The notes: a model not told the origin generated them from the sequence alone. A stretch of 50,393 nucleotides of DNA from Thermodesulfovibrionia bacterium (GCA_945788685.1 CALZMZ010000009.1:1-50393); one strand, 5' to 3'. Positions 17,616 through 26,475 are shown, numbered from the stretch's first letter. Program-made: numbers and translations.

Positions 17616-19520
17616 ATGCTAACCAACCAATCATTAAACATCTTTATCCCTGCTGCAGGACGCGGTGAGCGACTGCGGCCGATTACTGATCATATTCCAA
17701 AACCTCTTATGCCGGTCCTTGGAAAACCGGTCCTGCAGCATGTGCTTGAAAGAGTATCAACATTATCATTTAATCTGATCGGCATCAATCTTCATTATAA
17801 AAGCAGGGAACTCTCTGAATGGATAGGCCGGTGTCCCTTTAATCATGAAATCGATCTGTTTCATGAAGATGAAGTGCTCGGGACCGGCGGGGCATTAAAA
17901 AATGCTGAGGGATTACTAAAGCAGGGGCCTTTCCTCGTGCACAATTCTGACGTGCTAAGTGATATTGATCTTGATAGCCTTGTTGAACACCACAGGAAAT
18001 CAGGAAATTTCATCACCCTTGCAGTGCATGACTTTACTAAATTTAACAGCCTGGTCCTTGATAAAAACGGCTGTCTGATTAAAGTGGACAGGAAATCTTC
18101 CGGAAAGCTGATGGCTTATACAGGCATTGCAGTATACGAGCCTGAGTTTTTGAAGTTTCTTCCTGCCGGCAGGTCAAGTGTAGTTGATTCATGGATGACA
18201 GCTATTTATGAGGGACATTGCATAGGGACCCTTGACATAAGCGGAAGCTGCTGGAGCGATATAGGTACTGCTGACTCTTATGCTGCTTCAGTATTCCATG
18301 CATTGCGGCGTGAAGGAGAAACGGTTTATATCCATCCTGCGGTGCAGGGATGCGAAGATATCGATTATAAGGGGAATGTAATCATTGAAGAAGGGTGTTC
18401 TTTTAGAGGTCCGGTTACACTTCAGAACTGTATTGTCCTTCCCGGTACCAGGGTAGGGGTAATTAATGTCGGAGTGGCCCTTCGCGGAGATCCGCTTCGG
18501 GAATCACCCCTGCATGCAAACTGCATTACAGGACCGGACTTTACCATACCTCTGAATGAAGCAGAATTCTATCAGCTGTCAGGACCGGATAAAAGACAGC
18601 TTATAGGAACAGGCGGGTCTGACAGGCAATATTTCAGGATTACAAATGACAGCAGTAGTGTTGTTCTTATGGAATGCAATGAAAATGATCCAGACTTTAT
18701 GCGTCATATAGAATATACAAAGTTCTTCAGGAGCAATAATATTCCTGTTCCAGAGCTCAAAAGCTCAGACCCGGACCAGATGCAGGCCGTGTTTGAAGAT
18801 GCAGGGGACATATCGCTCTACAGTTATCTTCAATGCAGTCGCACAAAACAGGAATTAGAAGATATTTATAAAAAAGTCCTTGATGTTGCAGCATCAATTC
18901 ACTGCTTAAAAAAGGACCAGGTCAAAGAATGTCCTTTACTTGAAAAGCGGGTGTTTGACCATGATTATTTCAGATGGGAAACAGGTTATTTCCTATTGGA
19001 ATTTATACAGGGTGTTAAGCATATTAAAGTTGAAAATGTTCAGGCCTTGGATAAAGAGCTTGATCTTATTGCCTGTCAGGCTGATGCAATCCCCAAAACA
19101 GTAATTCACAGGGATTTTCAGTCACAGAACATTATGATCATGAAAGACAGGGAATTGAGAGTAATCGATTTCCAGGGTGCAAGGATTGGACCGCCTGCTT
19201 ACGATATTGCATCAATATTATGGGATCCCTATTTTCGACTTGATGATGGTATGCGTGATAAACTCCTTGCATACTATATTACTGAAATGAAGGAAAGAGT
19301 TAATGATGGTTTTGATGCTCAAAAATTTACAGAAACATTAATATGTTGCCGGTTACAGAGACATATGCAGGCTTTGGGAGCATATGGATTTCTCTCAAGG
19401 GTAAAGGGGAAAAAATATTTTATGAAATTCATGCCAGAAGGAATAAGGCTGTTAAGGGATGATATTCGTTCTTCAGGTGATAACTATCATGTACTGGGCA
19501 GACTGGCAAATAGACTTTAG
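17616..19520 (+). CDS. MurU-AmgK-like fusion: sugar-1-phosphate nucleotidyltransferase plus sugar kinase
   Basis: In the 634-residue protein, residues 1-235 form a nucleotidyltransferase. It has IFIPAAGRGERLRPITDHIP followed by the KPLMP lysine and an HNSDVLSDID metal-binding aspartate. Residues about 245-300 look like a short left-handed beta helix. Residues about 320-634 form an aminoglycoside-phosphotransferase-type kinase with IGTGGSDRQYFRI, VIHRDFQSQNIM (catalytic HxD...N) and VIDFQGARIGPPAYD. In Pseudomonas, AmgK phosphorylates MurNAc at C1 and MurU makes UDP-MurNAc. Here both activities would be in one chain, in order MurU then AmgK. The neighbour namZ supports MurNAc as substrate, but other hexoses are possible. 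Confidence 0.8.
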   Translation: MLTNQSLNIFIPAAGRGERLRPITDHIPKPLMPVLGKPVLQHVLERVSTLSFNLIGINLHYKSRELSEWIGRCPFNHEIDLFHEDEVLGTGGALKNAEGLLKQGPFLVHNSDVLSDIDLDSLVEHHRKSGNFITLAVHDFTKFNSLVLDKNGCLIKVDRKSSGKLMAYTGIAVYEPEFLKFLPAGRSSVVDSWMTAIYEGHCIGTLDISGSCWSDIGTADSYAASVFHALRREGETVYIHPAVQGCEDIDYKGNVIIEEGCSFRGPVTLQNCIVLPGTRVGVINVGVALRGDPLRESPLHANCITGPDFTIPLNEAEFYQLSGPDKRQLIGTGGSDRQYFRITNDSSSVVLMECNENDPDFMRHIEYTKFFRSNNIPVPELKSSDPDQMQAVFEDAGDISLYSYLQCSRTKQELEDIYKKVLDVAASIHCLKKDQVKECPLLEKRVFDHDYFRWETGYFLLEFIQGVKHIKVENVQALDKELDLIACQADAIPKTVIHRDFQSQNIMIMKDRELRVIDFQGARIGPPAYDIASILWDPYFRLDDGMRDKLLAYYITEMKERVNDGFDAQKFTETLICCRLQRHMQALGAYGFLSRVKGKKYFMKFMPEGIRLLRDDIRSSGDNYHVLGRLANRL

Positions 19521-19522
19521 TT

Positions 19523-19543
19523 GAAATTTGTAACTTGAAATTT
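19523..19543. repeat. Short heptamer-period array (three units)
   Basis: GAAATTT, GTAACTT and GAAATTT follow each other in phase just after the stop of the fusion gene, in the spacer between convergent genes. Confidence 0.4.
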
Positions 19544-19556
19544 TATCGGAAAGAAC

Positions 19557-19760
19557 TTATCTCTTCATATTGTCGATCGCTTCCGTGAACAGCCCATCCA
19601 GTTTTTTGCTTTCATCTGCAATCCGTCTGAGTATCTCTGCCAACCTGTGTTCTCCCATAGCTTCGGCCCTGTCAGCCCACTCATTGTAACTTTTCACATG
19701 GTCTTTATTATGATCTATCCAGTGAGTTATAAGATGATTTATTTTTTCAAGCTCATTCAT
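19557..19760 (-). CDS. Small conserved-type helical protein with an HWxxHNxxH motif
   Basis: The 67-residue protein is predicted to be all helical. Near the N-terminus it reads INHLITHWIDHNKDHVKSY, with three histidines and a tryptophan on one helix, followed by a charged second helix. The pattern could bind a metal or stack against a partner. Similar short proteins occur beside metal and hydrogenase genes in anaerobes, as far as I recall. An AAGAG sequence precedes the ATG. Its function is unknown. It is convergent with the MurU-AmgK-like gene and lies 102 bases beyond the lipoprotein gene on the same strand. Confidence 0.7.
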   Translation of the reverse strand: MNELEKINHLITHWIDHNKDHVKSYNEWADRAEAMGEHRLAEILRRIADESKKLDGLFTEAIDNMKR

Positions 19761-19862
19761 AATCTCTTGTAATATCTTTAATTAGAAGTAATTATATCAA
19801 ATAAACCAGAAGGTTTTTGCATTTTTTTGATACGAGCTGCTTTTCCTGAATGAGCAGCGGAA

Positions 19863-20633
19863 TTAAAATTCCAGGTAGTTATTGTCCTGTTTAATTTTGA
19901 TACGTCCGGCTGGTATGCGGGGAGTGACAGGTTTTTTATTTTTTATGACGAGTGCTGCGTCAGGAGGCTTGATATCAAATTTGCTTTCTGACAATGTTCC
20001 GGAAATGAAAAAATCATGTTTGAACTGGTTTACTAATCTGTCAAGAGAAAAAATAGCAGTTTCACCGGCTGTTTGAACAAACAGACGTGAAAAATCAGTC
20101 ACACCGTTGTATGCGTCCTGTGCTCTCCAGAAGGTCACACCATTCCGCTTATTAATAAGAACTCTCATATTACTTTTCTGCAGATAGAACATCCCGATTG
20201 GACTGCTGCCTGATTCGGAAGATGAGAATCCGGAGCCTTTACTTATAGAGGTTTCTCCTGTGTACCATTTATTACCATATACAACATTGTTTTTATATCC
20301 GGGCGATGAACCAGTAATCCCTCTCTTTGCGGTGCTGATGAAAGTTATGTCAATCGTACCGGTAATTGGTTCCTGTCCGGATACAGGAAGATACTTGCCA
20401 AATTTTTTTGTTGCTGCCTCATAAATTATTTTATCAAGCGACACGTTTCCGCTTCTTACCCTTACCTGATAACTGTTGTTATGAGTAACATCTGAATATG
20501 AAACAGGCTGTGTATTGGTCTTTATCGAAGAACAGGCGGTGAGAAAACTGAAGATGATTACAATGAGCAAAAACAGATTGAATGTTGAAACCGTGAAATG
20601 TTTACTGGCCATTGTTTTCATGTCGCCGGACAT
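19863..20633 (-). CDS. Predicted lipoprotein of unknown function
   Basis: The ATG at 20633 is preceded by AGGAG with a four-base gap, so it is preferred over a longer frame from 20663. The 256-residue product has a hydrophobic segment ending FSFLTACSS, a lipobox with the cysteine at about residue 34. The mature part has short beta-rich stretches and a serine/glycine-rich patch (SKGSGFSSSESGSS). A VLINKRNGVTFWRAQDAYNG segment resembles the DUF4136-like or peptidoglycan-associated lipoprotein style. No catalytic motif is visible. It is probably anchored at the inner or outer membrane. Its neighbours (PilZ protein, small helical protein) do not suggest a role. Confidence 0.7.
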   Translation of the reverse strand: MSGDMKTMASKHFTVSTFNLFLLIVIIFSFLTACSSIKTNTQPVSYSDVTHNNSYQVRVRSGNVSLDKIIYEAATKKFGKYLPVSGQEPITGTIDITFISTAKRGITGSSPGYKNNVVYGNKWYTGETSISKGSGFSSSESGSSPIGMFYLQKSNMRVLINKRNGVTFWRAQDAYNGVTDFSRLFVQTAGETAIFSLDRLVNQFKHDFFISGTLSESKFDIKPPDAALVIKNKKPVTPRIPAGRIKIKQDNNYLEF

Positions 20634-20928
20634 ATTTCTCCTTTTATTTGCTTTTCGGCACAAGACGGGAAAAAATTAAATGTTATTGAACGTAACCCAT
20701 GGAGATTTAATGAAAAGCATTCCTCGAAGCTCTGCTTCGGGGTTAATCACATATTCCTTTGTCATTCCCGTGGTCAGTTGAGCGGGAATCCAGAGTCTTT
20801 TCGCAGGGGGCTAGATTCCGGCTAAAGGACTGCCGGAATGACATACTTATGTTTGATACCTCGCAGTTCTGCTACGCAGGTGTTCATTTAAATAAGATTT
20901 GACAGAAGGAAGGGTAATAACAGTCAGG
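20634..20928. other. Intergenic region carrying hairpins and a MITE-like copy
   Basis: No gene is visible. The region holds a CGAAGC-tct-GCTTCG hairpin near 20724-20738, the palindromic element at 20760-20843, and a second hairpin based on CTCGCAG and CTGCTACG near 20861-20880. A similar companion hairpin follows the copy at 41018-41098. Confidence 0.5.
20760..20843. repeat. Palindromic MITE-like element, copy 2 (84 bp)
   Basis: The element is bounded by TGTCATTCCCG and GCCGGAATGACA and contains GCGGGAATCCAGAG and CTAGATTCCGGCTAAAGG blocks. The blocks are shared almost base for base with the copy at 41018-41098. Confidence 0.7.
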
Positions 20929-21282
20929 TTACTTCATTTTTTTTATGATACTGCTGCCGCTTAAATTACTTATCCACTCTTTATACTCTGATTCAGGATT
21001 GATTATTTTCAATCCCAGGGTAAGTTCATTATCTCCTGCAGGCGACCTTGAAAACCAGACTATTTCACATTCAAGTTTGATATTCTCATCAGTTGACGTC
21101 GGGAATTTAACCTCAATCTTTTTCCTGGGAACAAAATCTGAGGAGTCCTTGATAGACGATTTAATTAAATAACCTACTCCCCCTTCAGATACATTTTCTA
21201 TGGACCCTTTAAATGTTTTGCCACCAGAGATAATCTCGGCCTCCAGATTAACCTGTGTTCTTTTATAAAATCTATTATTCAT
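20929..21282 (-). CDS. PilZ-domain cyclic-di-GMP receptor
   Basis: The 117-residue single-domain protein carries RFYKR near its start (the RxxxR motif) and NVSEGGVG (the [DN]xSxxG motif) about 25 residues later. Together these are the cyclic-di-GMP-binding residues of PilZ. The remaining beta strands, including CEIVWFSR and LTLGLKII, complete the barrel. It would relay cyclic-di-GMP levels set by the GGDEF and HD-GYP proteins in this window to an unknown target. It stands alone between the lipoprotein gene and hcp. No strong ribosome-binding site precedes the ATG. Confidence 0.88.
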   Translation of the reverse strand: MNNRFYKRTQVNLEAEIISGGKTFKGSIENVSEGGVGYLIKSSIKDSSDFVPRKKIEVKFPTSTDENIKLECEIVWFSRSPAGDNELTLGLKIINPESEYKEWISNLSGSSIIKKMK

Positions 21283-21387
21283 GCAGGCGATATCATAACA
21301 TTTTTTTGATAATAATAATTTGTAACTATTTGTGATGACAAGAATATTGTGAGTTAATTAAAGCAGGAGATGTACCGGGATTAATAA

Positions 21388-21426
21388 TAAAAAAGGAAAA
21401 CAGGGGGAACAGTTGTTCCCCCTGTT
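21388..21426 (-). terminator. Rho-independent terminator of hcp
   Basis: On the minus strand a perfect 13-bp stem (AACAGGGGGAACA, loop AC, then its complement) is followed by TTCCTTTTTT. It starts 12 bases after the hcp stop. Confidence 0.9.
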
Positions 21427-21437
21427 CTCATGACGAA

Positions 21438-23081
21438 CTAAGCGTCAACAGCTTCTTTATTCAGAATTGCTGCAATGTCCTCGTCAGGTGTGGTGATCGG
21501 TTTGATATTATATTTTTCAACAAGGAAATTGAGCACATTGGGAGTTATAAACGAGGGCAGTGTAGGCCCAAGCCTTATGTCTTTGATCCCTAAATGCAAC
21601 AATGAAAGCAGAATTGCCACGGCCTTCTGTTCATACCATGACAGAACCATGGACAGGGGCAGATCATTTACGCCCACTCCAAATGCCTTTGAAAGTGCTA
21701 CAGCAATCTGGACAGCTGAATATGCATCGTTGCACTGACCGATGTCCAGAAGTCGAGGGATTCCACCAATGTCTCCGAGGTCTTTATCAAAGAACCTGAA
21801 CTTGCCGCATGCCAGTGTGAGGACGACGCTGTCCTGAGGTACTTTTTCAACAAACTCAGTGTAATAATTTCTGCCCGGCTTGGCCCCGTCACACCCTGCA
21901 ACCAGGAAGAAGTGCTTTATCGCTCCGCTTTTTACGCCTTCAATTACTGTATCCGCTACTCCCATGACAGCGTTTCTACCAAAACCAGTCATAATGTTCT
22001 TGCCCGGTTTGTCTTCCATGAAACCCGGAAGCTCAAGGGCCCTCTTGATTGCAGGTTCGTAATTCTGTCCCTGGATATGTGCTATTCCCGGCCAACCAAC
22101 GAGCCCGCATGTAAATATGTTGTCTTTATATGAGTCATGTGGTTTCTGGATACAATTTGTCGTCATGACGATTGAGCCGGGGAACTCTGCAAATTCCTTT
22201 GCCTGGTTTTGCCAGGCTGTCCCGTAATGACCATAGAAATGTGGATACTTCTTTAATTGTGGATAGCCGTGCGTCGGGAGCATTTCGCCGTGAGTATAGA
22301 CATATATCCCTTTGTCCGCTGTCTGTTTGAGTATCTGTTCCATGTCATAGAGATCATGTCCTGAAACAAGCAGCGCTTTCCCCTTTTTGACTCCAAGGGG
22401 AACCTCTGTCGGAACAGGGTGTCCGTATGTTTCCGTATGAGCGGCGTCAAGGATTTCCATAACTTTGAGATTAATTTCACCGCACTTGAGGGTCATTGCT
22501 ATCCAGTCTTCGAGTGAGAGGTCTGTTCTGAGCATTGTACTTAGTGCTTCATGCGTATAATTGTAAACAGCTTCATCTTTATATCCAAGAATCTGGGCAT
22601 GGTATGCATATGCTGCAATCCCCTTAAGACCATAAAGCGTCGTCAGCTTCAGAGACTTTATATCTTCATTTACCTCTTCAGGATAATTTGACAGTTCCTC
22701 ACTCTGTCTGATTAAACCGTCAATTGATTCCTCAGGAGTAAAGGCAGCCGGTGCCTCTGAAAAATCAGCAATGCCGCCAGCTGCTTTTAGTTTGCTCTTG
22801 AGATCTTCCCTCCTTTTTACGCACTCGTTTATAAGGTCTACAAATCTTTCAGGATCAAAGTCCACATTTGTCAGGGTCGAAAAAAGGGCGCTTACTGAGA
22901 ATTTATCAATCTCTTCATCAACGACTTTCATTTTTCCGGCCTCTACAGCAACCAGCGAAAGTCCCTTCAGTGCATAGACCAGAAGATCCTGTAATGCAGC
23001 AACATCTGACTTCTTGCCGCATGTGCCGATTGTTGAACAACTTCCTCCTTTTGCTACCTGTTCACATTGATTGCAAAACAT
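21438..23081 (-). CDS. hcp: Hybrid cluster protein (hydroxylamine reductase)
   Basis: The 547-residue protein begins MFCNQCEQVAKGGSC and has the N-terminal cysteine spacing Cx2Cx8Cx5C, the anaerobe-type [4Fe-4S] arrangement. Hybrid-cluster ligands are visible in VSGHDLYDMEQIL, MTTNCIQKP, FTCGLVGWPG, VAGCDGAKPGR and LACGKFRFF. Hcp reduces hydroxylamine in vitro and NO to N2O in vivo and protects against nitrosative stress. A GGAGG sequence precedes the ATG. It is divergent from a Crp/Fnr-type regulator, with an operator-like palindrome in the 135-base spacer. A strong terminator follows, so it is probably monocistronic. No hcr reductase gene is adjacent. Confidence 0.96.
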   Translation of the reverse strand: MFCNQCEQVAKGGSCSTIGTCGKKSDVAALQDLLVYALKGLSLVAVEAGKMKVVDEEIDKFSVSALFSTLTNVDFDPERFVDLINECVKRREDLKSKLKAAGGIADFSEAPAAFTPEESIDGLIRQSEELSNYPEEVNEDIKSLKLTTLYGLKGIAAYAYHAQILGYKDEAVYNYTHEALSTMLRTDLSLEDWIAMTLKCGEINLKVMEILDAAHTETYGHPVPTEVPLGVKKGKALLVSGHDLYDMEQILKQTADKGIYVYTHGEMLPTHGYPQLKKYPHFYGHYGTAWQNQAKEFAEFPGSIVMTTNCIQKPHDSYKDNIFTCGLVGWPGIAHIQGQNYEPAIKRALELPGFMEDKPGKNIMTGFGRNAVMGVADTVIEGVKSGAIKHFFLVAGCDGAKPGRNYYTEFVEKVPQDSVVLTLACGKFRFFDKDLGDIGGIPRLLDIGQCNDAYSAVQIAVALSKAFGVGVNDLPLSMVLSWYEQKAVAILLSLLHLGIKDIRLGPTLPSFITPNVLNFLVEKYNIKPITTPDEDIAAILNKEAVDA

Positions 23082-23123
23082 GATATGCCTCCTTGGTTAT
23101 TATACGATTACCCTTATGTAATC

Positions 23124-23152
23124 CTTGTATCATCATTTGCTATCTTAATCAA
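23124..23152 (-). promoter_or_regulatory. Candidate hcp promoter
   Basis: On the minus strand TTGATT and TACAAG are separated by 17 bases. This places the transcript start about 35 bases before the hcp ATG. The palindrome at 23170-23183 would then be centred about 60 bases upstream, a usual position for activation by Crp/Fnr proteins. The -10 match is moderate. Confidence 0.4.
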
Positions 23153-23169
23153 GTCCTGTGAACATATCC

Positions 23170-23183
23170 TTGACTTATGTCAA
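23170..23183. promoter_or_regulatory. Candidate HcpR-type operator TTGAC-N4-GTCAA
   Basis: TTGACTTATGTCAA is a perfect inverted repeat of Crp/Fnr type, extended by C and G on the two sides. It lies between hcp and the Crp/Fnr-type gene. I recall a very similar motif for HcpR in sulfate reducers. Confidence 0.65.
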
Positions 23184-23216
23184 GAAATAAGAAAAAGAGT
23201 CTTTTGACAGAAATAT

Positions 23217-23933
23217 ATGATTCATGTTATTAAAATCGTTATGACCGGCCACACAAATGATAATCTGCTTTTAATGTCCAAAATGCCTATTTTCCAGAAC
23301 CTTACCGAGAAGACCCTGAAGATGCTTGAGGGAATTCTTGTAAAAAAAACCTTTGCCAGGGGTGAAAATATTTTCTCTGATGGAGATGAATCTACAGGCT
23401 TTTACATTTTAATCAAGGGCAGGGTAAAGGTCTTTAAACTCTCTATGGACGGTAAAGAGCAGATCCTTCACATTGTTGAGGCAAAAGAGCTCCTTGGAGC
23501 GGTATCCGCCTTTGCCGGAAATCCATTTCTTGCTAATGCTGATGCAATAGAAAAAACAGAAGCCTTTTTTTTCCCCAGAAATGAATTTGTAAGTTTAATT
23601 AAGCATGAACCTTCTGTTGTGATGAACATCATGGCAAACCTGTCCATGAGGCTCCAGCATTTCACAAAAATGATAGAGAACCTGTCTCTTAAAGAAGTAC
23701 CGGGAAGGCTGGGGGCCTATCTGCTGTATTTATGCAAGAAGACAGGTTGCAGCGATACCGTTGAAATGGACATATCAAAGGGTCAGCTCGCAAGTTTTTT
23801 AGGAACATCACCTGAAACTCTTTCAAGAATTCTGAAGAAAATGAGCGAGAATAAAATACTTGAGGTTAAAGGGCGTAACATTAGAATATTAAAAAGAAAA
23901 GAACTTAAGAATATCGTCGACGGTGAAAAATAA
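23217..23933 (+). CDS. Crp/Fnr-family regulator, probable HcpR
   Basis: In the 238-residue protein, residues about 25-140 form a cyclic-nucleotide-binding-type beta barrel (FARGENIFSDGDESTGFYIL, then GRVKVFKLSMDGKEQIL). A dimerisation helix follows, and a winged helix at about 180-230 has the recognition segment SKGQLASFLGTSPETLSRIL. It lacks an obvious Fnr iron-sulfur cysteine set. Divergence from hcp and the palindrome between them suggest HcpR, which senses nitric oxide, perhaps through heme, and controls hcp. Start choice is uncertain: ATG 23217 and ATG 23241 are both possible, and neither has a clear Shine-Dalgarno sequence. Confidence 0.85.
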   Translation: MIHVIKIVMTGHTNDNLLLMSKMPIFQNLTEKTLKMLEGILVKKTFARGENIFSDGDESTGFYILIKGRVKVFKLSMDGKEQILHIVEAKELLGAVSAFAGNPFLANADAIEKTEAFFFPRNEFVSLIKHEPSVVMNIMANLSMRLQHFTKMIENLSLKEVPGRLGAYLLYLCKKTGCSDTVEMDISKGQLASFLGTSPETLSRILKKMSENKILEVKGRNIRILKRKELKNIVDGEK

Positions 23934-24155
23934 AGTCTAATGAGCATTGCATCTGTCATTATCCTTCATATCCCGGGATAACATCTATTTCCAGCATTCA
24001 TCCGGTTTCTGCATCATAAGCTGACCTCTATCAGAGAATTCCCTATATTATTTCCATAATAAATAATTTATATTATTGTAAGTAAATGGTTCCCTGTGAT
24101 ATATTTTTTATTGAGGGTTTTGTCGATGCGTTAACCGTTGAAAGGGAGACATGGA

Positions 24156-25502
24156 ATGAAAGAATTTCAAAGCGAATCGTCAGCAGAGGATGCCATCCAG
24201 GAGCAAAATCATTACGCGAAACATCTTGCTGAAGTAAACAAGGAAATCGATGTAATATCAAAAGATGATATACATAATGATAGCGGACATCTGCTTGTTC
24301 CAAAGCAAACGCGTATTGATAATGCCATTGCTGAGAAAATATTAAAACACAGGTTGTTGGCCCCACTTGAAAAACAGGTCGAACTTGAAGATACGATAAA
24401 TGCCAACAGTCTGAGGCAGAACATCACGTCATTAATTCAGAAACACAGTGATCTCGGGCAAATCAACTCTGTACATTCTTATGAAAAAATTATTCACATG
24501 GTAATTGATGAAGACCTGATTCATCCAATCCTTCTCCAGGAATTAACTGTGATGCAGCAGAGACTGCCTGATGAATACGAAAGGTCGTTGTTCTGTGCCT
24601 GGCTTTCAACTATTTTAGCCAAGGAAATGGAGATGCCTTTTCAGATGATCAGGGTAGCATTTGTTGCAGGACTGGTGCATGACGTAGGTCTTCTACATAT
24701 TTCGCCGTCAGTGATCGAAAAGCAGGGAGAGCTTACACCCGGCGAATGGAGGATGATGAAGAGCCATGTAATAATCGGTCACTTTCTGCTTAAGGAACTG
24801 GATGGCGCTGCCTTTCAGGCGGCGAGGGCTGTTATGGAACATCATGAATGCTGCGACGGGAGCGGATATCCCACGGGCAAGACCGACAGGCAGCTTGACG
24901 TTATGGGTCAGGTAGTTGCTATGGCTGACAGTTTACAGTCTATACGACTAAGACAGTTTTCAAAATGCGGTCGCAACCTGAGAGACACCATGCCATATTT
25001 GAACATGAATGCCAAAAGTCATTTTCCTGATGTTTATAAAGCAGTGTGCTCAATACTTCATATATCCGATCTGAAACCGTCTGGTGTAAATCCTCATGGC
25101 GACTTAAAAACACTCGTCTCTCAACTTTTACAGAGGGGAATGCAATTACAGAAAGCATCCCTGTCGCTTAAACAGGTACCTGAAATTAGTAAATCGATTG
25201 AGGAAGGAAATAAAAAGGAAAAGATGCTGAAGATTATCAGGCCGGTTGTTTCAATGATAGTATCTTCCGGTCTTGTAAATGATGATATCCTGAGCTGGCT
25301 TGAGTCACTGCAGGATAATACCGCAGACCCGGATTTGACACATCTAACAGAATTGGAACTTATGCAGAATGAACTCTACTGGCAGTTACATAAGGCCCAC
25401 AGGGCACTCAGTGATTATCTTGACGAGGAAGGATTAATAATCCAACATCGTGGCGCTGCATCAATCATGTTGCGATCGTTATCTGATCATAGAACCGGGT
25501 AA
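24156..25502 (+). CDS. HD-GYP domain protein (putative cyclic-di-GMP phosphodiesterase)
   Basis: The 448-residue soluble protein has an N-terminal region (about 30-75) with ISKDDIHNDSGHLLVP, a DUF3391-like or linker fold seen before HD-GYP domains. The HD-GYP core lies at about 165-300, and a helical C-terminus follows. Core motifs are LVHDVGLLHI, HHECCDGSGYPTGK and MADSLQSIR. The usual lysine of HDxGK is a leucine, and no receiver domain is present. Metal-binding histidines and aspartates look kept, so activity is possible but not certain. ATG 24156 follows GGGAG with a seven-base gap and is preferred over TTG 24138. Its 3' end overlaps the convergent aldolase gene by 38 bases. Confidence 0.85.
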   Translation: MKEFQSESSAEDAIQEQNHYAKHLAEVNKEIDVISKDDIHNDSGHLLVPKQTRIDNAIAEKILKHRLLAPLEKQVELEDTINANSLRQNITSLIQKHSDLGQINSVHSYEKIIHMVIDEDLIHPILLQELTVMQQRLPDEYERSLFCAWLSTILAKEMEMPFQMIRVAFVAGLVHDVGLLHISPSVIEKQGELTPGEWRMMKSHVIIGHFLLKELDGAAFQAARAVMEHHECCDGSGYPTGKTDRQLDVMGQVVAMADSLQSIRLRQFSKCGRNLRDTMPYLNMNAKSHFPDVYKAVCSILHISDLKPSGVNPHGDLKTLVSQLLQRGMQLQKASLSLKQVPEISKSIEEGNKKEKMLKIIRPVVSMIVSSGLVNDDILSWLESLQDNTADPDLTHLTELELMQNELYWQLHKAHRALSDYLDEEGLIIQHRGAASIMLRSLSDHRTG

Positions 25503-26406
25503 CTTTATTCTTATCTTCAGAATCCATATGGGCCATCGCTGCCCGGGGATGCTGGTTCATTGTACCTGTGATCATGTAAGGTATGTAATATCCCCAGTCA
25601 ATTTTATCAGCCCATGGAAGTATCTCATCCTCTATTGCTTCGACAAGAGGACGCACTTTGAACTTTGGATTTTTCAGGAATGATATCAGCAGTTCCAGGG
25701 GACAATTGCCTGCACCGCGACCAATGCCATATAAACTTCCGTCAAGATAATTAATACCTGAGATAATGGCTGATATTGTATTTGCGAATGCAAGCTGCTG
25801 ATTATTATGACAGTGAATACCGATTTCCTTGCCTGGCAGGCGTTCCATATATTTTTTTGCGAGTGTCTCTATGTCCTCAGAGTAAAATGAGCCGAAACTG
25901 TCAACCAGATAGATAATAGGAACTTTACATTTTGAGAGGTCATCAAGCGCTTCATTTAATTCACGGAGACCGACTGTGGACACTGCCATAACATTTATGG
26001 TCGTCTCATAACCCTTGTCAATACAGTGATGTGCAAGGTCAATTGCAGCATCAACCTGGTGTGCATAACAGGCAACCCTGATCAGGTCAAGGGAGCTGTC
26101 GGATTTAAGAGGTATATCATCGTAATCGATCCTGCCTATATCTGCCATTGCAGAGAGTTTAATCTTTTTCTCTTTATCACCTGTTATGCGCTTTATGTCT
26201 TCCTCAGCACAGAATTTCCATGGACCGACTTCATCCCTTGAAAAGGCTGACTCTGAACTCAGGTATCCGATTTCCATATAATCAACGCCGGCCTCTGTCA
26301 GTGCGTTATATACTTTGCATACAAAAGCGTCGTCAAACTGCCACTTGTTCATTAAACCCCCGTCCCTGACAGAACAGTCAATAACTTTAATTTCCGGTCT
26401 ATACAT
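25465..26406 (-). CDS. DRE-TIM-barrel aldolase (HMGL-like family)
   Basis: The 313-residue protein opens with VIDCSVRDGGLMNKWQFD, the catalytic DxxxRDGG loop of HMG-CoA-lyase-like enzymes. It has the metal-binding IGIHCHNNQQLAFANT and the GIGRGAGNCPLE loop. These motifs mark divalent-metal enzymes that make or break a bond next to a 2-oxo acid, such as 4-hydroxy-2-oxovalerate aldolase. It lacks the C-terminal domain of LeuA and DmpG. The neighbour is a KDPG/KHG-type aldolase on the same strand, 69 bases upstream. AAGGAGAG precedes the ATG. The exact substrate is unknown; related enzymes are found in sugar and cell-surface clusters. Confidence 0.8.
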   Translation of the reverse strand: MYRPEIKVIDCSVRDGGLMNKWQFDDAFVCKVYNALTEAGVDYMEIGYLSSESAFSRDEVGPWKFCAEEDIKRITGDKEKKIKLSAMADIGRIDYDDIPLKSDSSLDLIRVACYAHQVDAAIDLAHHCIDKGYETTINVMAVSTVGLRELNEALDDLSKCKVPIIYLVDSFGSFYSEDIETLAKKYMERLPGKEIGIHCHNNQQLAFANTISAIISGINYLDGSLYGIGRGAGNCPLELLISFLKNPKFKVRPLVEAIEDEILPWADKIDWGYYIPYMITGTMNQHPRAAMAHMDSEDKNKVTRFYDQITIAT

Positions 26407-26475
26407 TTTTTAACTCTCCTTAAAATATATGTACTGGGTTTAGATTGAAGTGGATATTATAAATTATTTATCCCA

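Noticed and set aside
19830-19862. GCTGCT/AGCAGC hairpin considered as a terminator
   Set aside because: The stem is only six bases with a large loop, and no T-run follows on either strand.
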